Assembly (NCBI RefSeq): GCF_900142915.1
Contig: NZ_FRCM01000010.1
Span: 119,980-183,979 of the forward strand
Length of the DNA stretch: 64,000 nt
Direction of reading: 5' to 3'
Source: Mucilaginibacter sp. OK098
GTDB taxonomy: Bacteria > Bacteroidota > Bacteroidia > Sphingobacteriales > Sphingobacteriaceae
The notes under the pieces were generated by a model. The model saw nothing but the letters and a program-made list of their open reading frames with translations, was not told the DNA's origin and ran no database searches. Shown one piece after another: positions 37,801 through 46,586 of the stretch. Position 1 is the first letter of the stretch. Every line of letters starts with the position of its first letter. The translations under genes and the position numbers were made by a program.

Positions 37801-37996
37801 CATGTTTGACGAGTGGGCGGCAGACCAGGACCCGGAGTTTAAATCGTTTTTCTATAATCACCTGTTGCCTGAGTTAAAACTGCAGAAAAAATGTGTGATA
37901 GTTATATCGCACGATAATCACTATTTCCACGCAGCCGACCGGATGATAAAAATGGAATCAGGAGAACTTAAAGTGCTTGATCTGGAAAGTGTGTAA
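34880..37996 (+). CDS. ClbP/ZmaM-like prodrug peptidase fused to a cyclic-peptide-type ABC exporter
   Basis: The protein has 1038 residues. A signal anchor (13-37) leads to a periplasmic S12 (beta-lactamase-like) peptidase. SxxK is Ser101-Lys104 in GSNSKAF, the Tyr motif is YAS (Tyr200, Ser202) and HSGNNPNY holds Asn341. Three membrane helices follow (about 395-500), as in ClbP, then a six-helix exporter and an ATPase: Walker A GGNGSGKST (Lys869), LSTGQ, Walker B MFDE and the ISHD switch. From memory, ClbP uses Ser95/Lys98/Tyr186 and reads D-Asn with Ser188 and Asn331; the spacing here matches within a few residues, but the His257 position appears to be Asn or Gln. It starts 33 bases after the thioesterase gene. 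Likely role: pump out an acyl-D-Asn precursor and cut off the cap. Confidence 0.8.
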   Translation: MIKLRLFLLNVHSRLFTTIIFCAVSCLLIVVGYSSVAQTKTGNKTPEIEKFVKEQMDAGNIPGLSVLVIRNGTVVLKKSYGWADVDQKKQVTNNTFFEIGSNSKAFTAMGILYLVQHGKIKLTDPVTEYLPWFKMKYDSKDPGLTTPVITIGELLHHTSGVPFSSIDLIKTDAGSNPLETTVRRLLNVQLAALPGDRFDYASLNYDVLGLLIEKVSGQSYPAFIKQNILQPMALQQTFLSRREAGAGLAKGYKLDFLRLKQFDAPFYTGNQPAGYIISNINDMEKWVWCQLGNAQDSTYKKLIQASHVPDRSVLPDPEGGSYAGGWIVYQNQKGTIAHSGNNPNYSSFISFRPREKTGVVVLANLNTSYSETIAKGILNIMDGQQVNEQESDVYKQLNVGMIVILIASGILFISTCWFMGLLLKEWKQGKRKAEVKITSRSIISFVLSLLTLCLIGFCIFITPKAMFGGLSWSFVVVWGPPSFLLCLLLLLGAVSFFFLYYMCSSLLIMEGDRALFTVVVLSTIAGFGNTLVILTINGAIGRHDIFSSGFICFFLLGLILYIYCQGQLRTKLLKVVNSFVYTIRINLIDNLLNTPFSKMEQLKHENLIAILSNDTEEVSNLPHVLVSIITGMVTLVCCLAYLGVENIWGLIISIITIITAASLYYYITKKASKVWEKARTMQNVYIGFINSLILGFKELKLNNKRNLEFEADLQKNSKDYRDSNIDAGRMFVNVFIIGESIFTLVMGLVVFVFPLVLIGLTETKIRTFIFIFLYMAGPVNMVLNSFPQLTRIRISWRRIDQLKEKVEALAITDERQDLIIENGSMETLELIGVGYTYDSDISEFTIGPIDYTFNSGEVVFITGGNGSGKSTLAKLICGLYLPSSGEVRLDGERVDPRKLNELCTAIYSDYHLFEKLYGIDHLGQYDAIQEKMEILQLLGKTSVKDGVFSTIKLSTGQRKRIALLVSSLENKPICMFDEWAADQDPEFKSFFYNHLLPELKLQKKCVIVISHDNHYFHAADRMIKMESGELKVLDLESV

Positions 37997-38128
37997 TAGC
38001 AAAATAGGAATCAGCTTACCAAACATATCTTAAAGCCAATAACGATCTTATAGTCACTGCCGGGATCTCACCTGGTGCTTTGCTTCTGTATTGATGCAAT
38101 GTTTTGATACAAAAAGGTGGCTGTCTGA

Positions 38129-38314
38129 AAACACGTTCCATACGATAACGAGAATAAAAAACCTTTTGAAATTTTTAAAGAATACATCAGTCAACTTGAA
38201 ACAGGAAAGATGATTGATATAAATATCATTAAGAAAACAAGAAACGAGATTTACGAAACAACATTAAATTTTGATATACTAACGGTTATAAAATATGCGA
38301 CAAAACGATTATGA
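38129..38314 (+). pseudogene. 3' remnant of an unknown AT-rich gene
   Basis: The frame is open for 61 codons after an in-frame stop and has no proper start. It reads KPFEIFKEYISQLETGK and ends LTVIKYATKRL. Its stop overlaps the following glycosyltransferase start by 20 bases, as in a tightly packed operon. I read it as the surviving tail of an upstream gene that came in with the glycosyltransferase. Confidence 0.45.
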
Positions 38315-39050
38315 AATAAATATTGATTTATTTTTACTGTGCTATAATGAAGAAAGAATGATAATTCATACTTTAAATTATTATTCTAAGTTTTGTGAAA
38401 AAATCACAATATATGATAATTTTAGTACTGATAATTCTTTAGATCTAGTAGAAGCTAATTTCCCCAATGTAGAAATTAAGACATTTGATACAAATAGAGA
38501 ACATAGGGAAGATATTATGATGGAAATACGGAATAACTGCTGGAAAAATAGTACTGCAGATTATGTTATCGTATGTGACATGGATGAATTTCTTTATGCA
38601 GAAAATTTATTTGAAAAATTACATCATATAAAAACCCAAAATATAGCTATACCTGTTGTCATTGGCTACAATATGATTTCTGAAAATTTTCCTACTGATT
38701 ATAGAAGAGATATTACCGAGCAAGTTAAAGTAGGTTATAGAGACCGAATGTTTGATAAAAATATTATATTCTCGCCAAAAAGCGTCAAAGAAATAAATTA
38801 TGGACCCGGATCTCATCAATGTTTTCCTTCTTTTCAAAAACATCCTCATATCGACAATCTTTGTGAACTCAAACTTTTACACTATAAATATTTAAACAAA
38901 GAATATATAGTTAAAAGACACCTGCGCTATGCCGATAGAATGAGTGATTTAAATAAACAGAACAAATACGCTGTTGAGTATGAATTGGGTCAGAATCATA
39001 TAAACGAAATGTACGAGTTATCGTATTATCTTTTAAATGTTGTAAAATAG
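38295..39050 (+). CDS. AT-rich family 2-type glycosyltransferase
   Basis: The protein has 251 residues. The N-terminus FLLCYNEERMIIHTLNYY and the strand ITIYDNFSTDNS are the nucleotide-sugar-binding start of GT2/GT92-like enzymes. The metal motif is VCDMDEFLY. HYKYLNKEYIVKRHLRY near the end is also seen in such enzymes. Two 60-base lines I counted are 20-22% G+C, far below the neighbours, and a broken gene tail precedes it, so it was probably acquired separately. It stands alone between the peptidase-exporter and the minus-strand RiPP operon. An acceptor cannot be named. Confidence 0.7.
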   Translation: MRQNDYEINIDLFLLCYNEERMIIHTLNYYSKFCEKITIYDNFSTDNSLDLVEANFPNVEIKTFDTNREHREDIMMEIRNNCWKNSTADYVIVCDMDEFLYAENLFEKLHHIKTQNIAIPVVIGYNMISENFPTDYRRDITEQVKVGYRDRMFDKNIIFSPKSVKEINYGPGSHQCFPSFQKHPHIDNLCELKLLHYKYLNKEYIVKRHLRYADRMSDLNKQNKYAVEYELGQNHINEMYELSYYLLNVVK

Positions 39051-39089
39051 CCAACTTGCGTTATATATATGATCAATAAAAAGAATCTG

Positions 39090-39106
39090 AGGTAAAAATT
39101 TTACCT
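39090..39106. other. Short AT-rich dyad after the glycosyltransferase gene
   Basis: AGGTAAAA, one base, TTTTACCT, 40 bases after the stop codon. It could be part of the transcript end or a protein-binding site. No T-run follows. Confidence 0.3.
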
Positions 39107-39203
39107 GTAATAATTGGAAGGACGGGTAGAGTATTCCTTAAATACATTAAATTTTACCCAGGCAACTTCAATATCTATATTTTTACAGAAAATTTTATCA
39201 TTT

Positions 39204-39251
39204 AATAGCGGGGTTATCAGAGAATTATTATTCTCTGATAACCCCGCTATT
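39204..39251 (+). terminator. 22-bp perfect hairpin between convergent genes
   Basis: A perfect 22-bp stem (left arm 39204-39225, right arm 39230-39251) with a TATT loop, beginning AATAGCGGGG and followed by T-rich sequence (CTATTTTATTT). It sits between the plus-strand glycosyltransferase and the minus-strand permease, where a bidirectional terminator is expected. The stem is longer than most. Confidence 0.75.
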
Positions 39252-39361
39252 TTATTTAAAACCGTTTAGCAAGAACAAAACGGCCTAGCGCTCAATATAT
39301 CTATTTATCAGGTAGTGAGCAATATTTTCCAAATAAGCGTTTTCCTGAATTTTGATTAAAT

Positions 39362-39389
39362 GAAAAAAGCCGTAGAAAAAACTACAGCT
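39362..39389 (-). terminator. Terminator of the RiPP operon
   Basis: Read on the minus strand: AGCTGTAG, a six-T loop, CTACGGCT, then a T-run. It lies about 130 bases after the permease stop and would end the five-gene minus-strand operon. One mismatch is present in the stem. Confidence 0.65.
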
Positions 39390-39517
39390 CAGTATGTTTT
39401 ATAATCTTCGTTAGCATTAGCTTGCGATCATTTTTTAATTGAAAGATGATCGTAATACATTTGGAATTTTTGAATCTGACACGTCTACCGATAATACCTT
39501 ATCGGCAACGGGGCAGA

Positions 39518-41887
39518 TCAATCATTTCTTAAGCTTTTTATTGGATTCACAACAGCGGCTTTTATTGATTCATAGCTCACCGTTAGCCAGGCTATACACA
39601 ACGCCGCCAGCGACGCGGCAAAGAATAACAACCAGGTTACATGAATATGGTAAGCAAAGCCTGCCAGCCACTCATTTACCATATACCAGGAAAGGGGTAT
39701 CGCTATAACTATAGCAATCAATATAAGTTTGGTAATACCGGCTGCTAATAAATAAACGAGTTCAAAGGTAGATGCACCTAATACTTTACGAACACCGATC
39801 TCTTTGGTACGCCGCTCTGCTATGAAGGCAGATAATCCGTACAAACCGAGGCAAGAAATAAAAAGACCCAAAATGGCAAACAGATTGAATATATTGCCCA
39901 TTTGTTGTTCGCCCTTATAAAGATTGGCCAGGTCCTGATCAAGAAAGTCAAATTTGAACGGATAGGCTGGGTTTAAATCCTGGTTTATTGTTGACAAAGC
40001 TTGTATGGTTGCGTAGGTTCTACCGGCTGGTGTTCTAACCACCACAAAACCACCCAACTTATTGAAAGGCATTACCAATGGTTCAATAGCCTGCTGAACA
40101 GGCTTAAAGTTAAAATTTTTTACAACACCTACTATTTTTCCCTTGTTGCCCCAAACCGTTAATGATTTACCAATTGCCTGATTGGGGGCTAAACCCATAA
40201 TCTTCAGCATTTTTTCATTAACCATGTAGCTGGTTGAATCTGTCGAAAATGATTCCGAAAAACTCCGGCCGGCCAGTAAATCAATTTTAAATACGTGAAG
40301 AAAGCCCTCATTAACTGCCATTACCGGGATAACTGTTTGCGAATGAAGTTCCTTTCCATCCCAGGTTGCATCAGTGGTCCATCCCCCAAGATTGGTGGGG
40401 AGGTCAGAGATAACGGTAAAGTTGCTGGTAAGCGGGTTGCCTTTTAATTTATTATTTAACGCCTGCTGCTTACCCCACATATCTCCTGACATCGGCATAT
40501 ATAAAAGATTGGCTTTCTCAAAACCGGGGTCACGGTCTCTGATAAATTTAAGCTGGTTATAGATAACTGCTGTGCCAACCAATAAAATAATAGAAACCAT
40601 AAATTGGGTTACCACCAACGCATTGCGGAATAGTAAATTGCCGCCCATTGATTTTACATTACCCTTAAGCACCTTAACGGGGTTTAAACTGGAGAGAAAT
40701 AGGGCAGGATAGCTGCCGGAGATGAGCCCGGTTAATAAGGCAATACCAAAAAGGCTTAACCAAAGTTTAATATCTAACACATGGATGGCGAGTTGCCTGT
40801 TAGCCAGATTATTAAAAACAGGAAGGAATAACCAAACAATAATCAGTGCGATAAATAAAGACACAAACGATATAAAAACCGACTCGCTCAGAAACTGGAA
40901 AATTAATTGACCGCGTATTGCGCCCGATACTTTGCGTAAGCCAATCTCCTTGGCTCTGCGGGCCGAACGTGCTGTAGCCAAATTCATAAAATTTATGCAG
41001 GCAACTATGAGGATCAAAATCGCGATGATAAAGAAGATGCTTACATATTGTGCGTTTCCATGCCCCGGGAAATCACCAAGTCTATCGGGGCCAAGGTGAA
41101 TTTTAGTTAAAGGCTGTAATTGAAACACGGCCTTCATTTCCGGACTGTATTTTTTGAAAATTTGGTTTATTTGTGTTTCTAAGCGGGATAAATCAGATGG
41201 CGAAGTGGTAACTCCCTTTTCTAATTGAACATAGTTATAAAAACTGAAATCGCCCCATAAATTGTTTTGTATTTCTTTATTAGTTCTGGCTAATGAAGCC
41301 ATCGGCATAATGAAGTCAAATTGCAGGTCTGAATTAGGCGGAATATTGGCCAAAACGCCTGTTACTACCACATTCTCATGATTATCTTTTCTTAAGAATT
41401 TGCCAACAGGATTTTCGTCCCCAAAGTATTTTATTGCCATTTCCTCCGTTATCAAAATGGCATCTGTCTGTGTCAGGGCGGTAGTCCTGTCGCCTTTGAT
41501 CAAGGGGAAGGAAAATATGTCCAAAAAACTCGGATCGGCATAAAAAACACGTTTCTCTTCAAATTTTTTATTGCCGATCTCAAGTAAGACCGAGGGAAAA
41601 ACGGGAGCAATGCGAACTGTATTTTTTATAACGGGCATTTCTGCCTTTAAGCCCGCAGGCATACCTGCGGGGGTTCCTACGCTTTTTGAATCGCCAAGAT
41701 CGCATGTTATGCGATAGATCTGTTCGGCGCTTTTATGGAACCCGTCATAGCTTAGTTCATTTTGAACCCAAAGTAAGATAAGGATACTGGATGACAGGCC
41801 TATGGCTAAACCTGCTATATTCATAATAGAGTATAGCTTATCATTTATAATATTCCGGTAAGCAAGTTTAAAATATGTTTTGAACAT
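39518..41887 (-). CDS. FtsX/MacB-type ABC transporter permease
   Basis: The protein has 789 residues, the usual length of Bacteroidota double-core MacB permeases. It opens with FKTYFKLAYRNIINDKLYS and a transmembrane helix (MNIAGLAIGLSSSILILLWV), then a periplasmic MacB_PCD core. Three helices follow around residues 280-420 (with ARRAKEIGLRKVSGA, the coupling region), a second core, and three final helices with AERRTKEIGVRKVLGAS. There is no ATPase gene beside it, so one must be supplied from elsewhere. It starts 32 bases after the NusG-like gene and is the last gene of the LanB operon. Export of, or immunity to, the peptide is the natural guess. Confidence 0.8.
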   Translation of the reverse strand: MFKTYFKLAYRNIINDKLYSIMNIAGLAIGLSSSILILLWVQNELSYDGFHKSAEQIYRITCDLGDSKSVGTPAGMPAGLKAEMPVIKNTVRIAPVFPSVLLEIGNKKFEEKRVFYADPSFLDIFSFPLIKGDRTTALTQTDAILITEEMAIKYFGDENPVGKFLRKDNHENVVVTGVLANIPPNSDLQFDFIMPMASLARTNKEIQNNLWGDFSFYNYVQLEKGVTTSPSDLSRLETQINQIFKKYSPEMKAVFQLQPLTKIHLGPDRLGDFPGHGNAQYVSIFFIIAILILIVACINFMNLATARSARRAKEIGLRKVSGAIRGQLIFQFLSESVFISFVSLFIALIIVWLFLPVFNNLANRQLAIHVLDIKLWLSLFGIALLTGLISGSYPALFLSSLNPVKVLKGNVKSMGGNLLFRNALVVTQFMVSIILLVGTAVIYNQLKFIRDRDPGFEKANLLYMPMSGDMWGKQQALNNKLKGNPLTSNFTVISDLPTNLGGWTTDATWDGKELHSQTVIPVMAVNEGFLHVFKIDLLAGRSFSESFSTDSTSYMVNEKMLKIMGLAPNQAIGKSLTVWGNKGKIVGVVKNFNFKPVQQAIEPLVMPFNKLGGFVVVRTPAGRTYATIQALSTINQDLNPAYPFKFDFLDQDLANLYKGEQQMGNIFNLFAILGLFISCLGLYGLSAFIAERRTKEIGVRKVLGASTFELVYLLAAGITKLILIAIVIAIPLSWYMVNEWLAGFAYHIHVTWLLFFAASLAALCIAWLTVSYESIKAAVVNPIKSLRND

Positions 41888-41919
41888 GATTATGCTGATT
41901 TTGTAAGTAATAGTTGCTG

Positions 41920-42465
41920 TTAAGCAGATAGTTTTTTTGTATGGGCGTTAGAAATTTCCACGGAAATTATCTGGTTAAGTAACTGCAGATAAATATATAA
42001 CTTATTTGCCCCTCTAACTTCTCTTACCGAACCGTGCAAGCCTTCAAAGGGACCATCCAGAACCTCAACCATATCGCCGGATTTATACACACATTCATTT
42101 GTGATATCCTTCGTAATGGATAATAACTTTTGAATGATTCTAATCTCATTGTCGTGAACAAGACATGGTTTGCCGGAAATTTTTATAAAGTTAATTGCCC
42201 CCTTAATAGTAAGGGAAGTGTAATTGAATCTATTTTTATCCGGCCTTATGAAAATGTAGTTTGGAAATAAAGGTTTTTCCAGAATCTTTATCCGGTCACT
42301 CCATTTTTTTTCAACATTTACTAACGGAAGATAGGTTTCAATTTTTTTAGTTAGCAAAATTTCATATACTCTTTTCTCGTAATTAGGGTAGGTGCATAGC
42401 ACATGCCAGCCAATGTTTGGCGTTGATTCGTCGACTTTCATAACTTGATTTTTTACTTTGTTCAT
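41920..42465 (-). CDS. UpxY/LoaP-like NusG-family antiterminator
   Basis: From the ATG at 42465 the protein has 181 residues. The open frame continues to 42585, but those 40 residues are outside the fold. The NusG N-terminal domain starts at GWHVLCTYPNYEKRV and holds EKPLFPNYIFIR, the conserved core strand. The KOW domain follows: KSGDMVEVLDGPFEGLHGSV. Paralogues of this kind (RfaH, UpxY, LoaP) keep RNA polymerase going through long operons, and LoaP is known to act on antibiotic gene clusters. Here it lies behind the LanB gene. Candidate targets are the long leaders at 25.6-26.5 kb and 48.0-48.8 kb. Confidence 0.82.
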   Translation of the reverse strand: MNKVKNQVMKVDESTPNIGWHVLCTYPNYEKRVYEILLTKKIETYLPLVNVEKKWSDRIKILEKPLFPNYIFIRPDKNRFNYTSLTIKGAINFIKISGKPCLVHDNEIRIIQKLLSITKDITNECVYKSGDMVEVLDGPFEGLHGSVREVRGANKLYIYLQLLNQIISVEISNAHTKKLSA

Positions 42466-42744
42466 TTGAATGATGAATGAAATAGCAAAAAATAAACCTC
42501 GCCGAAAAAAAGAATACACTAAACGGCAGTTTTGATACACGAAAGGTTCAAGAATGAAATGGAACGTTATAATATTGAATGCCAATAAGGTAAATCAATC
42601 AATTCCAAAGCGATTGTTTTTTCCTGTTTCAACAGAAAATTAAAATTGATCGTTATGCTTAACCTGGGATGATTTAATCAAGCCGGTTTGATAATTAAAA
42701 ATAACCTAACGTTGCCTGTTAAATCAGGGTTGGATCAAAGATGA

Positions 42745-45700
42745 TCATCGCAGTTTTGATTTGTAATATTTGGCTATCACCGAGTAGCAGATCATCTCGA
42801 AAATTCGTTGGTTATCATTGTATAATCTATTAAAATGCATGTGCACCAGGCTTGAAATAATCTCATCAGATGCATGTATTTCTTCCGAAAGCTTTAATTT
42901 TTTATACATTTTTTCAGATTCAAGAAAATAAGGCAGGTACGGACGAATTGCAGAAACTTCTTCAGCATTTTCAATAAGCATTCTGATCTGTTTCAAATTG
43001 CTATGATAGTAATCAAGTTGTATTTTTTTTTCCTCTTCATCCAGCACTATTTCATTTTGAAAACTCAGGCTGCTTTTTAAAGCCAGGTCGTACTTTTTCT
43101 CTGCCGAAAGTGAAAAATTATTGTACATATCATCTATGCTTTTAATACCAAGTAAGGGTAAAACTCCCTGCGTTTGGAATTCGCCGCAAGCCAGTATCTG
43201 GATACAGAGATCACTGCTTATCCTGAAAAGTTTTTCAACTGTAAAGTAGTCTGGCAAATTATATCTTTCTAACTCTCTTTCGTAAGTGTCTATTGTAATC
43301 CTTGATATGAATCCCTGCTGCTGATATGTGTCAAGTACGGAATTTAGCTTGTTGAATAAAGTATTAAAGAAATCCGGTTCTGCCAGGTGAAACCTGAGCC
43401 TGATATGATCTTCAGGATCTTTATATCTTATAAAAAACCAAGTGTCTATTTTCCCCTCATCTATCCATGTTTTTAAAAGCGGCGAAAGTAACTTTACTAA
43501 GAAATCATTGCTAAAAAAAACAGAACAATAAATCTTGACATAACACCATTCCGAACCGGGATAAAAATTCCGTTGGGCGTTAGGCCTGGTTATAATGTTG
43601 CTTGTTGTTTGCCCTGGTCGGACTATATTGTTTTTTACAACTGTAATAAATTGATGGTTGTAGGTTAATCCGTTTGAATCCTTAACAGTTTCATCAGGCT
43701 CAAAGAATTCGCGAAGAATGACTTCCTTTTTTTTGAGCATTTCTTTGAAAAATAATTCAAATGAAAATATATCATCACGTTTTAAAAAAATGGTTTGATC
43801 ACCTTCCACCCACAATAGATTTCCGGATAGGCCGAATAACTTACATTTGTCATCAAAAGCTTCAATTTGCTGCTGCAGTGTACCCGCCTGTCTAAATTCA
43901 TCCAGGTCGTTTTCATTTAACTGCAATTGTGCCGACTGGAGAATTACGTTATCATACTGTATTCGGGGAAAAAACGTGAGCCCCCTGAAGGATGTCTTAA
44001 AAACCGGGTTCAACCCTCCAACATTAAATTGATTTTGGAGCGCTGCCAGCAGCCTGTAAACAGGAAGGCTCCCTGTCATGAAATTATGTGCATTATCAAT
44101 TTTGGGTATTACTTGCTTCCCGCTTTTTTGAGAATAAAGCACCAGCTTGTTATTGCGGTAAGATATGATTAGGTCATTTATCCTTAATTGCTTTTCGGCG
44201 TTTGCTGCCGGCCCTGATAGATAAGGGATTTCCAGTTCCCTGAGGTTTGGATTCTTCAGCACGTTACCGGTCCTTGTTTCGGGCAGGTGAGTTACCGATG
44301 CCATTTGCACTTCGGTATTGGCGGCCTTTTCAAATTGAGTGATATCTTTTAACAACTGCAATATCACATCGTTTTCATTTCCAAACCGGCCTAAAAGAGT
44401 AGTCCCGCTGTGACCACCGGCACTCTCTATAAGAAGCTGAGCATATTCGTCTTTAATTAATTTAAACATTACCGGAAAAGTTGCAGGCAAAGGATATGGA
44501 GTAACTTTTTTTGCAAGTTTAGCCAATTCGTCAGGAGAAATATGAATGGTTAGCAAGTTCGTATCCTTATTCGAATTAAACTTGGAATTGAAGAATTGCA
44601 CTATGAGCCTGCGGGCGGCAGTGTTGTTCTCGTAGTTAATTGCCGGCGAAGCAAAAGGGTTTAGCTCATCTAATATATCATCTTCAAAGTTTACTGTTAT
44701 TTTTGATGTGGGATCTGTTATACCAAGGTCAGGATCAAATAAATGTGCCAGAGCTATTGGCTTGCTATCAAGTTTTTGCCTGATTTTTTCCTTTACAGCA
44801 TCAAGCCAGGGGTCAACAGCATTACTTAAAATATGACAGGCATGAATGGCGGCATTAAGGGATAGCTGTTTCGTTTCATCTAAAACACCTTTTGACAAAG
44901 GTTTATAACTGCTTACCTGAAAAACCATTCCCTGCTTTTCTAAGTTAAACAAATTATGAAGCTCCATTTCTTTTTGGAAAAGGAACCGGCTTATCGGACC
45001 TTCCGATTTTGAATATGAAAACCCGCTATTAAAGTTTTTAAGCTTGGAAATTGTCTGGCTTAATTCTTTTGACGAATTGGTGTTATCGCATTGTACCAGC
45101 ACATTAATAAGCTGCAGTAGCGGGTCACTATCACTAAGCCTTGGTTCCAGCGCACTCACCAGTACCTGGGCATCTATTAAATCATTAACAAATTCTACCA
45201 CATCGGCATTGGCATAGTCGCTTTGTTCACATATATGCCCGATAATTACTTCGTATGGTATGGGATCTTTCAGACACAATTCATACACCTTATCTAATTC
45301 GTTAGTGGCGTCAATAGCATTTACCTTATACTTTTTGCTGCCCTGTGCAAGTGCCTGGTAATAAAAACGGTATTCATTTCCAGCTTTGTAAATAGACGAG
45401 TTAAGTCTGTAACTTAGTAAAGGTTTAAATTCAAGTTCCAGTTTTTCAATTAATTGGCATAAAAATAGGGTGTCCAGGCTGATGTGAAAAGACATATTCA
45501 GCTCGTCAATCACAATGTCTTTTGATCCGCCCCAATGCAGCGTACTACATGATGCAAACGCTCCAAAAGGTGTTGGCCGGTAACATATCCTGTTAAGGTA
45601 TTTCAATAAGGTCACCTTAATCTTCAGCGCTTTCTTTGAATCGGTTATCTGCCCATTTTTTAGCTTTTCGCAGCTCTCGAAAAGGTCTGGCGAGGCGATG

Positions 45701-45825
45701 GCTACGGCATCCATGAATAATTCGTCCAGCAAAAGGTCATCAATTTTATCCACGCTTGCCGCGTACTTGTTTATCGGAAACGCAGGGGTTCTAAGAACCA
45801 ATTCTGAAAAAAAATCAGCGGGCAT
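42745..45825 (-). CDS. Full-length class I lanthipeptide-type dehydratase (LanB)
   Basis: The protein has 1026 residues and contains both parts of a LanB. The glutamylation part opens with ELVLRTPAFP and CYRPTPFGAFAS (residues 81-92), the usual start of this family. The elimination (SpaB_C) part begins near residue 755 with SEWCYVKIYCS and continues FFIRYKDPEDHIRLRFHL. Such enzymes use glutamyl-tRNA to activate Ser and Thr side chains of a precursor peptide and then eliminate glutamate, giving dehydroalanine or dehydrobutyrine. No cyclase (LanC), protease or peptidase-type transporter is in the window. The likely substrate is the divergent Thr-rich ORF at 47.8 kb. It lies 47 bases behind the LytTR regulator gene. 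Confidence 0.88.
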   Translation of the reverse strand: MPADFFSELVLRTPAFPINKYAASVDKIDDLLLDELFMDAVAIASPDLFESCEKLKNGQITDSKKALKIKVTLLKYLNRICYRPTPFGAFASCSTLHWGGSKDIVIDELNMSFHISLDTLFLCQLIEKLELEFKPLLSYRLNSSIYKAGNEYRFYYQALAQGSKKYKVNAIDATNELDKVYELCLKDPIPYEVIIGHICEQSDYANADVVEFVNDLIDAQVLVSALEPRLSDSDPLLQLINVLVQCDNTNSSKELSQTISKLKNFNSGFSYSKSEGPISRFLFQKEMELHNLFNLEKQGMVFQVSSYKPLSKGVLDETKQLSLNAAIHACHILSNAVDPWLDAVKEKIRQKLDSKPIALAHLFDPDLGITDPTSKITVNFEDDILDELNPFASPAINYENNTAARRLIVQFFNSKFNSNKDTNLLTIHISPDELAKLAKKVTPYPLPATFPVMFKLIKDEYAQLLIESAGGHSGTTLLGRFGNENDVILQLLKDITQFEKAANTEVQMASVTHLPETRTGNVLKNPNLRELEIPYLSGPAANAEKQLRINDLIISYRNNKLVLYSQKSGKQVIPKIDNAHNFMTGSLPVYRLLAALQNQFNVGGLNPVFKTSFRGLTFFPRIQYDNVILQSAQLQLNENDLDEFRQAGTLQQQIEAFDDKCKLFGLSGNLLWVEGDQTIFLKRDDIFSFELFFKEMLKKKEVILREFFEPDETVKDSNGLTYNHQFITVVKNNIVRPGQTTSNIITRPNAQRNFYPGSEWCYVKIYCSVFFSNDFLVKLLSPLLKTWIDEGKIDTWFFIRYKDPEDHIRLRFHLAEPDFFNTLFNKLNSVLDTYQQQGFISRITIDTYERELERYNLPDYFTVEKLFRISSDLCIQILACGEFQTQGVLPLLGIKSIDDMYNNFSLSAEKKYDLALKSSLSFQNEIVLDEEEKKIQLDYYHSNLKQIRMLIENAEEVSAIRPYLPYFLESEKMYKKLKLSEEIHASDEIISSLVHMHFNRLYNDNQRIFEMICYSVIAKYYKSKLR

Positions 45826-45872
45826 ATGCTATTATTACAATTTTAAGGACATGGGTGGCGTTTTGCCTGCGA

Positions 45873-46586
45873 CTACTTGTTATCTATTAGATTTTTTCTG
45901 AATATCTCAAAGAATTGTTTTTTGTAACTATCGCTGATTGGGATCCCCTGCTCCAGCCCCTTCAAAAACACTTGATTCCCATTAACCATTTTTACCTTAT
46001 TGATAGAGATAATATAGGATTTATGGGTTCGTATAAATCTATCGGCCGGAAGCTTTTCCTCCAACGATTTAATGTTTAATAAGGATATCACCCTTTGCTG
46101 CGTAGTAAACACCGAGATGTAATTTTTAAGTCCTTCTATGTAAATGATGTCATCAAGATCTATTTTCAATAGCTTGTTTTTGGAGTCTGTTTTCAGAATG
46201 ATAAAAGCATTCGGAGCAGCAACACTTTTACTGTTAGAAAGTGCCAGCACTCGTTGAGTGGCTTGCAAAAGCCTTTCGAAAGAGACGGGTTTTACGATAT
46301 AATCCAGTACTTCGTTTTCAAATCCCTCTAAGGCATATTCTTTATAGGCCGAAATTACAACAACCGGGATCTTCTTTTTCAGGAGCTTGATAAATGAGAG
46401 TCCGGAAATGTCGGGCATTTCAATATCTAAAAAAAGAACATCCACATCATTGTTTTCTAAAAACTCAATTGCATTTACCGGATTATTAAAAGTTTCCAGT
46501 ACTCTTAAATAGTCAATTTTTTCAACATGGATCTTTATCAGATCAATGGCATGTTGTTCGTCATCAATTATTACGCAGTTTATCAT
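45873..46586 (-). CDS. LytTR response regulator of the LanB operon
   Basis: The protein has 237 residues. The receiver domain has IIDDEQ and Asp54 in FLDIEMP, with the Lys of YIVKPVSFERL. The LytTR domain spans about 135-237 (DIIYIEGLKNYISV, RTHKSYIISI). It overlaps the kinase gene by 23 bases, so the pair is translationally coupled. It may drive the LanB operon and the divergent small ORF, perhaps in response to the peptide itself. That is inferred; I could not define its binding site. Confidence 0.88.
   Translation of the reverse strand: MINCVIIDDEQHAIDLIKIHVEKIDYLRVLETFNNPVNAIEFLENNDVDVLFLDIEMPDISGLSFIKLLKKKIPVVVISAYKEYALEGFENEVLDYIVKPVSFERLLQATQRVLALSNSKSVAAPNAFIILKTDSKNKLLKIDLDDIIYIEGLKNYISVFTTQQRVISLLNIKSLEEKLPADRFIRTHKSYIISINKVKMVNGNQVFLKGLEQGIPISDSYKKQFFEIFRKNLIDNK

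Noticed and set aside
39439..39708. 89-codon plus-strand ORF opposite the permease 3' end
   Set aside because: It is antisense to a well-supported permease and has no family features.
42517..42529. ACACTAAACGGCAG shared between about 42516 and 61776, considered as flanking direct repeats of an inserted segment
   Set aside because: Several 14-base matches are expected by chance within 64 kb, and the two sites do not bracket a sensible unit.
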